DNA of 64,000 bases from CBDDLD01 sp965250025. GTDB lineage: Bacteria > Bacteroidota > Bacteroidia > Flavobacteriales > Flavobacteriaceae. The stretch covers positions 310,001 to 374,000 of the forward strand of contig OZ252283.1 of assembly GCA_965250025.1 (NCBI GenBank). The letters are read 5' to 3'. The first letter of the stretch is position 1; every line of letters begins with the position of its first letter. Of this stretch, positions 44,962-54,369 are shown piece after piece. The notes under the pieces are model-generated. The model did no database searches. It was not told the origin of the DNA and saw only the letters and a list, made by a program, of their open reading frames with translations. A program made the position numbers and the translations under genes.

Positions 44962-44984
44962 ATAAAAAAGGATTAATAGTAACT

Positions 44985-46067
44985 ATGGAAAATAAGAAAG
45001 AATTACGAAATTGGCTGGATGAGTTTAAACTCAATCACCCATTAGTTATAGCCGGACCATGCAGTGCAGAAACAGAGCAGCAAGTATTAAAAATAGCACA
45101 TGAACTAAAAGATAGTGATGCCACTGTATTTAGAGCAGGTATTTGGAAACCTAGAACCCGACCCGGAAATTTTGAAGGCGTAGGTGCTTTAGGGCTTAAG
45201 TGGTTGCAAAAGGCCAAAGCAGAAACAGGGATGCTCATAACCACAGAAGTTGCTAATGCCAATCATGTAGATTTAGCCTTAAAACACGATGTGGATATAT
45301 TATGGATTGGAGCCAGAACGACGGTAAGCCCATTTATAGTTCAGGAAATTGCTGATGCTTTAAAAGGAACCGATAAACCTGTCCTAATTAAGAACCCTGT
45401 AAATCCTGACCTGTCCTTATGGTTAGGTGCTGTAGAGCGGTTCTATACTGCAGGTGTTAATAATTTAGGAGTTATTCACAGAGGGTTTTCTACCTACGAA
45501 AAAACACGATACCGTAATAACCCGGAATGGCAGGTTGCCGTAGATCTTCAAAATCGATTCCCTGACCTACCTCTTATTCTCGATCCATCGCATATTGCCG
45601 GACGACGCGATATTATTTTTGATCTGAGCCAAACAGCATTAGATCTTAATTATGATGGCTTAATGATAGAAACGCATCACGATCCGGATAATGCCTGGAG
45701 TGATGCCAAGCAACAGATTACTCCGAAAACTTTAATTCAGTATACAGAAGACCTTAGAATAAGAAAAGAAATAGGGGAAGCAGCAGAATTTAAAAATAAG
45801 ATCAATACATTGAGAACACAGATTGATGTCATCGATCATCAGTTAATAGAAATGTTGGGTAAGCGTATGGTAGTGGCTAATGATATAGGAAAACTTAAGA
45901 AGAAGCATAATGTGGCGGTATTGCAAACCAAACGTTGGAATGAGATCTTAGGGAAGATGATTCTGCAAGGTGAAGAGAAAAATTTAAGTGAGGAATTTAT
46001 TCTCAGAGTCTTTAAGGCCATTCACCAGGAATCCATCAATCATCAGGAAAAGATTATAAATCATTAA
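44985..46067 (+). CDS. Bifunctional DAHP synthase / chorismate mutase
   Basis: First enzyme of the shikimate pathway fused to chorismate mutase. It has 360 residues. The N-terminal type I-beta DAHP synthase domain (to about 265) shows VIAGPCSAETEQQ, FRAGIWKPRTRPGNFEG, LWIGARTTVSPF, LIKNP and DPSHIAGRRDI. The C-terminal AroQ-class mutase (about 270-360: INTLRTQIDVIDHQLIEMLGKRM) likely gives feedback control. It lies 23 bp after tyrA and completes the operon; the entry and branch steps of Phe/Tyr synthesis are thus under one attenuator. Confidence 0.96.
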   Translation: MENKKELRNWLDEFKLNHPLVIAGPCSAETEQQVLKIAHELKDSDATVFRAGIWKPRTRPGNFEGVGALGLKWLQKAKAETGMLITTEVANANHVDLALKHDVDILWIGARTTVSPFIVQEIADALKGTDKPVLIKNPVNPDLSLWLGAVERFYTAGVNNLGVIHRGFSTYEKTRYRNNPEWQVAVDLQNRFPDLPLILDPSHIAGRRDIIFDLSQTALDLNYDGLMIETHHDPDNAWSDAKQQITPKTLIQYTEDLRIRKEIGEAAEFKNKINTLRTQIDVIDHQLIEMLGKRMVVANDIGKLKKKHNVAVLQTKRWNEILGKMILQGEEKNLSEEFILRVFKAIHQESINHQEKIINH

Positions 46068-46074
46068 ATAAAAG

Positions 46075-46099
46075 CTCGCCATATCTTGGCGAGTTTTTT
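46075..46099 (+). terminator. Terminator of the phe/tyr operon
   Basis: CTCGCCA (46075-46081) / TGGCGAG (46087-46093), loop TATCT, then TTTTTTA. A second small hairpin ACTCCG/CGGAGT lies at 46124-46138. Confidence 0.88.
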
Positions 46100-46187
46100 A
46101 TTTGCCAAGACACTTTGGTGCAGACTCCGGTTCGGAGTTATTCTTTTTCTGAAATGTTGTTTCTTTGCAAATAACTTATAATAGTTA

Positions 46188-47138
46188 ATGACAGGTACAG
46201 TTTATAAATCTACAGGGAGTTGGTATACAGTAAAAACACCAAATGGGAAATTCTATGAATGTAGAATTAAAGGGAAATTCCGTTTGGGAGGAATTAAAAG
46301 TACTAATCCTATTGCGGTTGGAGATGTTGTGAACTTTGAACTCGAAACGAAGAATAATACGATAACCGGAGTTATAAATCGTATTGATGAACGCAAGAAT
46401 TATATTGTAAGAAAATCGGTTAATCTTTCTAAACAAACCCATATCATAGCATCAAATATAGATCAGGTGTTTTTGCTCATCACTATAAATAACCCTCCAA
46501 CACTAACAAGTTTTATAGACCGCTTTTTAGTCACAGCAGAAGCCTATTCCATAAAAACAATATTGCTTTTTAATAAAGTAGATGCCTATGATGATGAGAC
46601 CTTATTAGAAGTGAAATATCTTGCTGGGATTTATAGGAAAATAGGTTATGAATGTATCGGCGTATCAGCATTGACAGGTAAAAATGTTGATAAGGTAAAG
46701 CACATGATGAAAAATAAGGTCAACATGTTTGCCGGACACTCTGGAGTAGGTAAATCTACTTTAGTAAATGCTATTGAACCGACATTAGATTTAAGGACTA
46801 AAGCTATTTCTGTACAGCATCAACAAGGACAACATACGACAACATTTGCAGAAATGTTCGATTTAAGCTTTGATGCTAAAATTATAGATACTCCGGGAAT
46901 TAAAGGTTTTGGTATCGTAGATATGGATAAAGAAGAATTAGGAGATTATTTTCCTGAGTTTTTTAGATTAAAACAATATTGTAAGTTCAATAATTGTCTA
47001 CATGTCAAAGAACCTAAGTGTGCTATCAAACAAGCTTTAGAAGATGATGAAATTGCGTATTCACGATATCGTAGTTATCTGCAAATGCTAGAAGGAGAGG
47101 ATGAGCACTACAGAACTGATAATTGGAATGAAACATGA
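46188..47138 (+). CDS. rsgA: Ribosome small-subunit-dependent GTPase A
   Basis: Circularly permuted GTPase that checks maturation of the 30S subunit. It has 316 residues. An OB-fold N-terminus (IALVE-type start TGTVYKSTGSWY) precedes G4 FNKVDAYDD, G5 VSALTGKN, then G1 GHSGVGKST and G3 IDTPGIKGF. The C-terminal zinc motif is CKFNNCLHVKEPKCAI. Stop overlaps the dtd start (ATGA). Confidence 0.96.
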   Translation: MTGTVYKSTGSWYTVKTPNGKFYECRIKGKFRLGGIKSTNPIAVGDVVNFELETKNNTITGVINRIDERKNYIVRKSVNLSKQTHIIASNIDQVFLLITINNPPTLTSFIDRFLVTAEAYSIKTILLFNKVDAYDDETLLEVKYLAGIYRKIGYECIGVSALTGKNVDKVKHMMKNKVNMFAGHSGVGKSTLVNAIEPTLDLRTKAISVQHQQGQHTTTFAEMFDLSFDAKIIDTPGIKGFGIVDMDKEELGDYFPEFFRLKQYCKFNNCLHVKEPKCAIKQALEDDEIAYSRYRSYLQMLEGEDEHYRTDNWNET

Positions 47139-47587
47139 AAGTTGTAATTCAGAGAGTAAAAGAAGCTTCGGTAACCATAAGTGAGAATAAGGTTGCTGAT
47201 ATTGATAAAGGCTTATTGATTTTGTTAGGTATTGTAAATGATGACACTTTAGATGATATAGAATGGTTGTGTAAAAAGATCGTAAATCTTAGGGTTTTTT
47301 CTGATGAGAAAGGCTTGATGAATGAATCAATATTAGATCAAGATGGAGATATTATAGTGGTAAGCCAATTTACATTACATGCCAGTACCAAAAAAGGAAA
47401 CAGACCGGGTTATACAAAAGCGGCGAAACCAGATATAGCGATACCTGTCTACGAGAAATTTATTGTCGTATTACAGGAATATTTAGGAAAAAGCGTGCAG
47501 AGTGGTGAATTTGGAGCAGATATGAAAGTAAAACTTACAAATGATGGTCCGGTTACCATAATCATTGATACCAAACAAAAAGAATAA
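47135..47587 (+). CDS. dtd: D-aminoacyl-tRNA deacylase
   Basis: Removes D-amino acids mischarged on tRNA. It has 150 residues. The conserved VSQFTLHAS (SQFTL) and NDGPVTI (GPVT) motifs are at the active site. It overlaps rsgA by 4 bp, so the two are cotranslated. Confidence 0.96.
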   Translation: MKVVIQRVKEASVTISENKVADIDKGLLILLGIVNDDTLDDIEWLCKKIVNLRVFSDEKGLMNESILDQDGDIIVVSQFTLHASTKKGNRPGYTKAAKPDIAIPVYEKFIVVLQEYLGKSVQSGEFGADMKVKLTNDGPVTIIIDTKQKE

Positions 47588-47671
47588 TGATTTAATGATA
47601 AAAGTCATTTGAATAGTCAGTCAAGCTTTTATATATTACTCCTCTTAATATCATTAAAAATATCTTCAATA

Positions 47672-49576
47672 ATGCAAACAACAAAATGCTTACTAGTGTA
47701 TGTTTTGTTAGTGTCATCATTTTTTTCTTACAGTCAGTCTGAAGAAGATTATATGGCCCTCTTAACACCGGTTGATTTAAAAGAGAAAGCTAATGCAGTA
47801 GTTAGATATCATAAAAAAGTTGTAGAAGTAAATGCCTACAATAGAATGAAAGTCACTACAACAAGAATAGTGACAATTTTTAATAAGTACGGAGATAATC
47901 AGGTTAATGCTTTTCAGGGGTATGATAAAAACCGGATTATAAAAAAGATGGAAGCTAAGGTATATGATGAAAATGGGAAAGAAATAAAAAAAATAAAAAA
48001 GAATGATTTTGTGGATGAGAGTGCTGTAGGCGGAGGAACACTATATTCAGACAATCGTGTGAAGTACCTTAATTATACACCTGTCAATTATCCATATACT
48101 GTAGAGTTTTTATCTGTCGTAGAATATAAAACAACAGCATTTATCCCTCAGTGGAGACCGATAGATGATTTTTATTTGGCTGTACAATATTCAGAATTTC
48201 AACTTGTAAACAATTCAGATGTTAAGGTCAGATACAAGAGCGAAAACTTTGAGGGTTATAATATAGAAGCCTTAGGAGAATTTCATTATGTGGCAAAAAA
48301 TATACCGGGGATCAAATACGAATCCTACAGCCCAAGTATTCTGGGCATTACACCAGTTTTTAAAACAGCATTGACCAAATTTGATATGGAGGGGGTAGAA
48401 GGCATCAATAACAATTGGAAAGATTTTGGTAAGTGGATGTATGATAAGCTTTTAACTGGTACAGATGATCTCCCAGAAAGCGCAATAAATGATGTGAAAG
48501 CGCTAACTAAAGATGTGGAAGATAAAATGGAAAAGGCAAGATTGGTCTATAAATATATGCAAGATAAAACACGCTATATAAGTGTTCAGGTCGGTATAGG
48601 AGGTTGGAAACCTATGTTGGCTAATCATGTAGATAAATTGGGCTATGCCGATTGTAAAGGTCTTACGAACTACACTAAAGCACTTTTAGAAGTTGTTAAT
48701 GTGCCTTCATTTTATACTGTAGTTTATGGTAGTAAACAGATAAAGAATATGGATAAAGAGTTTTCAGTGACTGAGGGGAACCATGTTATATTATGTGTTC
48801 CTGATGGAGCGGAAAACGTATTTTTAGAATGTACAAGTCAAACTGTGCCTTTTGGTTTTACCGCAGGGTTTACAGATGATAGAGATGTGCTTCTAGTTAC
48901 ACCTGAAGGAGGTGAGATAGTGCATACTAAGATTTATACCCCTGAAGAGAGTATGCAACATACAGAAGCCAATGTCATATTAGACGATACAGGGAGCTTT
49001 GATGCTGCGGTGAGTATTAAGACTACGGGATATCAGTATAATCTGCATGAAGATGTACAAAATAAGAGTCCTAGAGATCAAAAATTATGGTATAAGAATT
49101 ATTGGGATAACATCAATAACCTTAATGTAAAAGCCTTAAAACTGAATGACGATAAGAGTGAAGTAGTATTCACGGAACGTTTTGAGTTAGAAGCCTCAAA
49201 TTATGCGTCGAAAAGTGGGAAACGCTTGGTTTTTCAACCAAACATGTTTAATAGAACAACTAAACTGCCTACTCGCTATAACGAACGGTCATTAGATTTT
49301 AAAATAGATAGAGGTTATAAAGATGTTGATGAATATATCATTCAATTACCCGAAGGAATGATTGTTGAAGCCATGTCTGAAGGTGCTTCCATAACCAATA
49401 AGTTTGGAACATATGAATATAAATTAGAGCAAATCAATGCGAACGAGTTAAAATATTCGAGAACGTATATCATGAATAAAGGTTATTACAGTAATTCTGA
49501 CTATGATGCTTTCAGAGATTTTAAAAAGAGCGTCGTAAAACACGATAAAGCAAAAATTGTCCTCATAAAAAACTAA
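47672..49576 (+). CDS. DUF3857 / transglutaminase-like exported protein, active-site type
   Basis: A 634-residue exported protein; signal peptide ends FFSYSQ. DUF3857 region (about 45-240), then a transglutaminase-like domain with GYADCKGLTNYTKALLEV, where Cys328 sits at the catalytic position, and GNHVILCV with the His. The C-terminal third is a beta-sandwich. These proteins are Bacteroidetes-typical; the substrate is unknown (periplasmic crosslinking or peptidase activity possible). The ATG at 47672 yields the signal peptide; the earlier in-frame start at 47609 would put 21 residues before it. Followed after 12 bp by a paralogue. Confidence 0.85.
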   Translation: MQTTKCLLVYVLLVSSFFSYSQSEEDYMALLTPVDLKEKANAVVRYHKKVVEVNAYNRMKVTTTRIVTIFNKYGDNQVNAFQGYDKNRIIKKMEAKVYDENGKEIKKIKKNDFVDESAVGGGTLYSDNRVKYLNYTPVNYPYTVEFLSVVEYKTTAFIPQWRPIDDFYLAVQYSEFQLVNNSDVKVRYKSENFEGYNIEALGEFHYVAKNIPGIKYESYSPSILGITPVFKTALTKFDMEGVEGINNNWKDFGKWMYDKLLTGTDDLPESAINDVKALTKDVEDKMEKARLVYKYMQDKTRYISVQVGIGGWKPMLANHVDKLGYADCKGLTNYTKALLEVVNVPSFYTVVYGSKQIKNMDKEFSVTEGNHVILCVPDGAENVFLECTSQTVPFGFTAGFTDDRDVLLVTPEGGEIVHTKIYTPEESMQHTEANVILDDTGSFDAAVSIKTTGYQYNLHEDVQNKSPRDQKLWYKNYWDNINNLNVKALKLNDDKSEVVFTERFELEASNYASKSGKRLVFQPNMFNRTTKLPTRYNERSLDFKIDRGYKDVDEYIIQLPEGMIVEAMSEGASITNKFGTYEYKLEQINANELKYSRTYIMNKGYYSNSDYDAFRDFKKSVVKHDKAKIVLIKN

Positions 49577-49588
49577 TATCAACCAACT

Positions 49589-51565
49589 ATGAAACATTTT
49601 ATTTTAACCATTGCTGTAATTGTTTTTGGGTATTCATTTTCTGAAGCACAAGACTATAAATATGGAAAGGTTTCAAAGGCAGAATTAGAAGAACAATTCT
49701 ATCCTATGGACTCATCTGCTAATGCGGTAATGTTATTCAAAAAAGAATATATACACTTTGTAATCACTAAAGAGGGGTTTACTCAGCTTAGAGAAGTTCA
49801 CGAGCGGATAAAAATATATGATAAAGAAGGGTTCGATTGGGCGACTAAGAAGATATACCTGTACCAAGGTGGTGGTGGAAAAAATGAAAAGATTTTAGGG
49901 TTGAAAGGAGCAACTTACAATTTAGTTGATGGTAAAATTGTAAAAGATAAACTTAAGAAGGATGGTATTTTTGAGGAAGATTTTAATGAATTTACAGAAA
50001 TCAATACCATCACTTTACCAAATGTGAAAGAAGATGCTATTATAGAGTATAAATACACCATATCATCACCTTTTTTACAAATTGATGATATGCAATTACA
50101 ATATACAATTCCCATAAAAAAAATGGATGTTGAAATATCAACACCTGAAGAATTGCGCTATAATAAACTCTTAAATCCAAAGGCTGCTTTTATGCCAAAG
50201 GTTAAAGAAAAAAGAATTCAAAGAACTTCAGCGGTAAACATATATGATCCAGGGGCTATGAAGTTTCATGATGACGTTATCGAAATTTTAGAGCAAGATG
50301 TACCAGCAGTTAAGGCGGAAGTATTTGCTGGTAATATTAATAATTACAGAAGTAAATTGGTGATGGAGTTGTCAGCGATTATGAATGACAGAGGAGGTGT
50401 AGTGAGGTCTTTTTCTACCAGCTGGGAAAAAGTGTGTCAAAACATATATGAAAATAGTGATTTTGGAAATCAAATGAAACGATCAGGTTTTTTTAAAGAC
50501 GATATAGCTCCAATTATGGCTGAGACTACTAATGATTTTCAAAAGATATCTGCGTTATATAATCTTGTAAAATCTAAAGTGAAATGGAATGGTATTTATG
50601 GATACAGAGCATTAAAAGGTACTAGATCTGCTTATAAAGAAGGAGAAGGAAATATAGCAGATATCAATTTATTGCTTATTGCGATGTTGCGTTCTCAAGG
50701 CATCAACGCTAATCCTGTATTAATAAGTACGAAAGAGCATGGTGTGCCCTTATACCCAACACGAAAAGGGTTTAATTATATCATATGCTTGGTGCAAATT
50801 GATGAGGATTATTTTTTATTAGATGCGTCCGAATCCTATAGCACAATAAATGTATTGCCACAAAGAGTTTTGCATTGGCAAGGGCGCGTGCTTATGGATA
50901 ATGGTAATTCAGAATGGATATCGTTGACTCCAAATAAATCTGTAGAATCTACCTCTTTAAATGTTAAAATTAATGAAGATTACACGCTCTCTGGGACAGT
51001 AAGAAAAAATATGACCAATCATATAGCGTTAAGATATCGGAAAAGATATGCCAATAGAGGAAAGGATGATCATATTAAAGAATTGGAATCAGATCGAGGT
51101 GATATTGTGGTGAGTGAATTGAACTTCGAAAATGCAAAGAATGTAATGAAACCGGTAAAACTTAATTATCAATACCAATTGACTGATGGTATAGATGATA
51201 TAGGGAATAAGTTATACTTTTCGCCATTACTTTTTTTAACTACTAAAGAGAGTCCTTTTAAACTTGATAAAAGATATTACCCCATAGATTTTGTAATGCC
51301 ATTCGAGGATAAATACATAGTAAACATTATGTTGCCTGAAGGCTATAAATTAGAGTATATGCCAAAAAGTGAAATTTTGGAATTCAAGTCAGGGCAGGCG
51401 AGGTTTAGTTATTTGGCAAAAGAAAATGGCAAATATCTGCAATTGAGTATTATCTTAGATATTAATACGGTAATAATTAATCCTGAGGATTATACGATGT
51501 TTAAAAATTTCTTTGAAAAAATAGTAGAAAAACAATTAGAGCAAATTGTTTTGATAAAAGTCTAA
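49589..51565 (+). CDS. DUF3857 protein, paralogue lacking the catalytic Cys/His
   Basis: A 658-residue paralogue of the preceding gene with signal peptide ending SFSEAQ. At the position of the catalytic Cys it has Ile359 (GNIADINLLLIAML) and at the His position Tyr (FNYIICLV). The transglutaminase-like domain is therefore probably not enzymatic. The DUF3857 region and C-terminal sandwich are preserved. The tandem pair with one active and one degenerate member suggests a complex of enzyme and scaffold. Confidence 0.85.
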   Translation: MKHFILTIAVIVFGYSFSEAQDYKYGKVSKAELEEQFYPMDSSANAVMLFKKEYIHFVITKEGFTQLREVHERIKIYDKEGFDWATKKIYLYQGGGGKNEKILGLKGATYNLVDGKIVKDKLKKDGIFEEDFNEFTEINTITLPNVKEDAIIEYKYTISSPFLQIDDMQLQYTIPIKKMDVEISTPEELRYNKLLNPKAAFMPKVKEKRIQRTSAVNIYDPGAMKFHDDVIEILEQDVPAVKAEVFAGNINNYRSKLVMELSAIMNDRGGVVRSFSTSWEKVCQNIYENSDFGNQMKRSGFFKDDIAPIMAETTNDFQKISALYNLVKSKVKWNGIYGYRALKGTRSAYKEGEGNIADINLLLIAMLRSQGINANPVLISTKEHGVPLYPTRKGFNYIICLVQIDEDYFLLDASESYSTINVLPQRVLHWQGRVLMDNGNSEWISLTPNKSVESTSLNVKINEDYTLSGTVRKNMTNHIALRYRKRYANRGKDDHIKELESDRGDIVVSELNFENAKNVMKPVKLNYQYQLTDGIDDIGNKLYFSPLLFLTTKESPFKLDKRYYPIDFVMPFEDKYIVNIMLPEGYKLEYMPKSEILEFKSGQARFSYLAKENGKYLQLSIILDINTVIINPEDYTMFKNFFEKIVEKQLEQIVLIKV

Positions 51566-51568
51566 CTT

Positions 51569-51895
51569 ATGGATATTAAAAACGCACAATTAATTGTAGA
51601 TGAATGGATCAGGACACATGGTGTTCGTTATTTTAATGAGTTAACTAATATGGCCCAACTCACCGAAGAAGTAGGAGAGGTAGCTAGAATTATTGCCAGG
51701 CGATATGGGGAGCAAAGTGAAAAGGAAAGTGATAAGGGCAAAGATCTCGGAGAGGAATTGGCCGATGTGGTTTTTGTGGTATTGTGTTTGGCCAATCAAA
51801 CAGGGATTGATCTGCAGAAAGCCTTTGATAAAAAAATGGATAAAAAGACCGAACGCGATCACGATCGACACCACAATAACGAAAAATTGAAGTAG
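51569..51895 (+). CDS. MazG-like nucleotide pyrophosphohydrolase
   Basis: A 108-residue all-alpha NTP pyrophosphatase domain. The metal-binding motifs EEVGEVAR and ELADVVFVV are intact. It would hydrolyse non-canonical or excess (d)NTPs to NMP and PPi. It starts 3 bp after the preceding gene. The charged tail HDRHHNNEKLK is poorly conserved. Confidence 0.9.
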   Translation: MDIKNAQLIVDEWIRTHGVRYFNELTNMAQLTEEVGEVARIIARRYGEQSEKESDKGKDLGEELADVVFVVLCLANQTGIDLQKAFDKKMDKKTERDHDRHHNNEKLK

Positions 51896-51924
51896 TTTTA
51901 CTTTAAGCTTATAGAAAGCATTGC

Positions 51925-53157
51925 ATGAAGAATATTACCATTCACAGATCAAACCTCAATAAGAGTAGTGCCATACAGATAACTGGCTCGAAGAGTGAAT
52001 CCAATAGGTTGCTATTACTTAAAGCATTATATCCGGGAATATCATTGGAAAATATATCTAATTCTGACGATTCAACATTTATGCAAAAAGCATTAAGTTC
52101 ATCAGAAGACAGTATTGATATTCATCATGCAGGAACAGCAATGCGTTTTTTAACGGCATATTTTTCAACCCAGGAAGGAAGGGAAGTGGTTCTTACGGGA
52201 TCGCAGAGAATGAAAGAGCGTCCTATTAAAATATTAGTAGAAGCACTAAGGCATTTAGGAGCAGACATTACTTATGAAGGACAAGAAGACTTTCCGCCAT
52301 TGAGAATAAAAGGGAAGGTAATTTCAGGATATAAAGTAACCCTTGCAGCTAATGTCAGTAGTCAATATATCTCTGCATTACTTTTAATAGGTACTGCGTT
52401 ACCAAATGGAATAGAACTAACTCTGGAAGGCAAGATCACTTCTGTGCCATACATAAGAATGACATTAAGTTTATTAGAGCAGTTAGGGGTGTCAACAGAT
52501 TTTACAGGAAATATTATTACTGTAGAACCGTTTCGTGAAAAAGAGATTTGTACTGAATTTACGGTTGAATCCGATTGGTCTTCGGCATCATATTATTATA
52601 GTATTGTAGCTCTAAGTGATATAGGAACTCAAATAGAATTATCTTACTATAAGGCCAAATCATTACAAGGTGATTCAGTATTAGAGGTATTGTACAAGGT
52701 GTTTGGGGTAACCACCACGTATACAGATAATGGAATTCTTCTGGAAAAGCAAAGTGATGTTAAAGACAGTACCAATGTTAGATTTGACCTTTCTGATGCG
52801 CCTGATATAGCACAAACGATAGCTGTAACTGCTTTTGCCCTAGGTTTAGAATGTCATTTAACAGGATTACACACATTAAAGATCAAAGAAACTGATCGGT
52901 TAATGGCTTTACAAACTGAACTTCAAAAATTAGGAGCGTTCATTGATGTTACAGATAAGTCGTTACACCTTGAAAAGTCACATACAGCAAATGAAAATGT
53001 ATCTATTGCAACCTATAACGATCATAGAATGGCTATGGCCTTTGCGCCACTAGCTTTAAGAGTACCAATTATTATAGAGGATGCTAATGTCGTGTCTAAA
53101 TCATACCCTCAATATTGGAGCGACTTACAATCTATAGGATTTAACCTAAATAATTAG
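51925..53157 (+). CDS. aroA: 3-phosphoshikimate 1-carboxyvinyltransferase (EPSP synthase)
   Basis: Sixth step of the shikimate pathway, joining shikimate-3-phosphate and PEP. It has 410 residues. The SKSESNRLLLL motif binds S3P; HHAGTAMRFL (67-76) is the PEP loop; KIKETDR and DHRMAMAFAPLA close the active site. The loop differs from the E. coli NAGTAMRPL in having His68 and Phe75 for the Pro101 position, a variation that affects glyphosate sensitivity in other enzymes. Overall identity is certain. Confidence 0.95.
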   Translation: MKNITIHRSNLNKSSAIQITGSKSESNRLLLLKALYPGISLENISNSDDSTFMQKALSSSEDSIDIHHAGTAMRFLTAYFSTQEGREVVLTGSQRMKERPIKILVEALRHLGADITYEGQEDFPPLRIKGKVISGYKVTLAANVSSQYISALLLIGTALPNGIELTLEGKITSVPYIRMTLSLLEQLGVSTDFTGNIITVEPFREKEICTEFTVESDWSSASYYYSIVALSDIGTQIELSYYKAKSLQGDSVLEVLYKVFGVTTTYTDNGILLEKQSDVKDSTNVRFDLSDAPDIAQTIAVTAFALGLECHLTGLHTLKIKETDRLMALQTELQKLGAFIDVTDKSLHLEKSHTANENVSIATYNDHRMAMAFAPLALRVPIIIEDANVVSKSYPQYWSDLQSIGFNLNN

Positions 53158-53165
53158 CAGTTTAC

Positions 53166-53197
53166 TTGACAACGGCTATGTTGAGGTTGTATATTTG
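53166..53197 (+). promoter_or_regulatory. Promoter of queA
   Basis: TTG at 53166-53168, 21-bp spacer, TATATTTG at 53190-53197. The transcript would start near 53204, 24 bp before the ATG. Confidence 0.6.
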
Positions 53198-53227
53198 CAG
53201 CTTGTTAAAAAACAATAAATTATATTC

Positions 53228-54277
53228 ATGAAATTATCCCACTTCAATTTTAAACTCCCAGAAGAATTATTGGCCGAATATCCAGCAGATCATAGAGATG
53301 AGGCAAGATTAATGGTGCTTAATAGAGAAAATCAAACGATTGAACACAAGTACTTCAAAGACATTATTGATTACTTTGATGAGGGCGATGTCATGATTTT
53401 GAATAATACTAAGGTGTTTCCTGCACGACTTTATGGAAATAAAGAAAAAACAGGAGCACGTATAGAAGTATTTCTTCTAAGAGAATTAAATCAGGATCAG
53501 AGATTATGGGATGTGCTTGTAGATCCGGCACGTAAAATCAGAATAGGAAATAAGTTATATTTTGGAGATGATGAAACTTTAGTTGCTGAAGTCATTGATA
53601 ATACCACATCAAGAGGTAGGACATTAAGGTTTTTATACGACGGGTCTTACTCGGATTTTAGAAGAAAATTAAACGAATTGGGAGAGACGCCATTACCAAA
53701 GTATATAAAAAGAGGTGTTGAGCCAGAAGATGAAGAACGTTATCAAACCATTTTTGCGAAAAATGAAGGCGCAGTAGCAGCGCCAACAGCAGGATTACAC
53801 TTCTCTAAACATCTTTTGAAGCGTTTGGAAATTAAAGGTGTAGATATGGCAGAGATTACTTTGCATGTGGGACTTGGAACATTTAACCCTGTTGAAGTAG
53901 AAGATCTGTCCAAACACAAAATGGATAGTGAAGAAATTATCATTTCAGAAAGAGCTGCAAATGTAGTTAACAACGGTATTAAAAATAAGAAACGCGTTTG
54001 TGCTGTCGGAACAACATCGATGCGTGCTATAGAAAGTTCAGTGTCATCTAATGGGACATTGAATGAGTTTGCAGGATGGACTAATAAATTCATCTTTCCA
54101 CCATACGATTTTAGTATAGCAAATAGTATGATCACTAATTTTCATACACCAAAGTCAACCTTGTTAATGATGGTATCAGCGTTCACAGGTCATGATTTTA
54201 TTAAAGAGGCCTATGAAGAAGCGGTTAAAGAAAAGTATAAATTCTACTCCTATGGCGATGCGATGTTAATTATATAA
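53228..54277 (+). CDS. queA: S-adenosylmethionine:tRNA ribosyltransferase-isomerase
   Basis: Adds the epoxyqueuosine ring to preQ1 in tRNA position 34. It has 349 residues, normal. LPEELLAEYPADHRDEARLMV (as LPEELLAEYP and RDEARLMV), LNNTKVFPARLYG, GAVAAPTAGLHFS, HVGLGTFNPV and NFHTPKSTLLMMVSAF are diagnostic. The stop is followed by a terminator 24 bp on. Confidence 0.97.
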   Translation: MKLSHFNFKLPEELLAEYPADHRDEARLMVLNRENQTIEHKYFKDIIDYFDEGDVMILNNTKVFPARLYGNKEKTGARIEVFLLRELNQDQRLWDVLVDPARKIRIGNKLYFGDDETLVAEVIDNTTSRGRTLRFLYDGSYSDFRRKLNELGETPLPKYIKRGVEPEDEERYQTIFAKNEGAVAAPTAGLHFSKHLLKRLEIKGVDMAEITLHVGLGTFNPVEVEDLSKHKMDSEEIIISERAANVVNNGIKNKKRVCAVGTTSMRAIESSVSSNGTLNEFAGWTNKFIFPPYDFSIANSMITNFHTPKSTLLMMVSAFTGHDFIKEAYEEAVKEKYKFYSYGDAMLII

Positions 54278-54300
54278 GCGTATAGTAAATGTATCATATG

Positions 54301-54336
54301 AAACAAAAGCCTCAAGATAGTGAGGCTTTTGTTTTT
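54301..54336 (+). terminator. Terminator of queA
   Basis: Perfect 14-bp stem: AAACAAAAGCCTCA (54301-54314) / TGAGGCTTTTGTTT (54321-54334), loop AGATAG, then T's. The terminator U-tract also supplies the -33 TTTG of the next promoter. Confidence 0.92.
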
Positions 54337-54364
54337 GAATGGGGGAGACAATTAAGTAATTTTG
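54334..54364 (+). promoter_or_regulatory. Promoter of rlmN
   Basis: TTTG at 54334-54337, 19-bp spacer, TAATTTTG at 54357-54364: a perfect pair. The expected start site is about 54369-54371, coinciding with the GTG start codon at 54370. Confidence 0.65.
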
Positions 54365-54369
54365 TGGTC

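Noticed and set aside
54289..54369. N-terminal extension of rlmN from an ATG at 54289 or 54298
   Set aside because: It would translate through the queA terminator and lies upstream of the predicted transcription start; the added residues are unlike RlmN.
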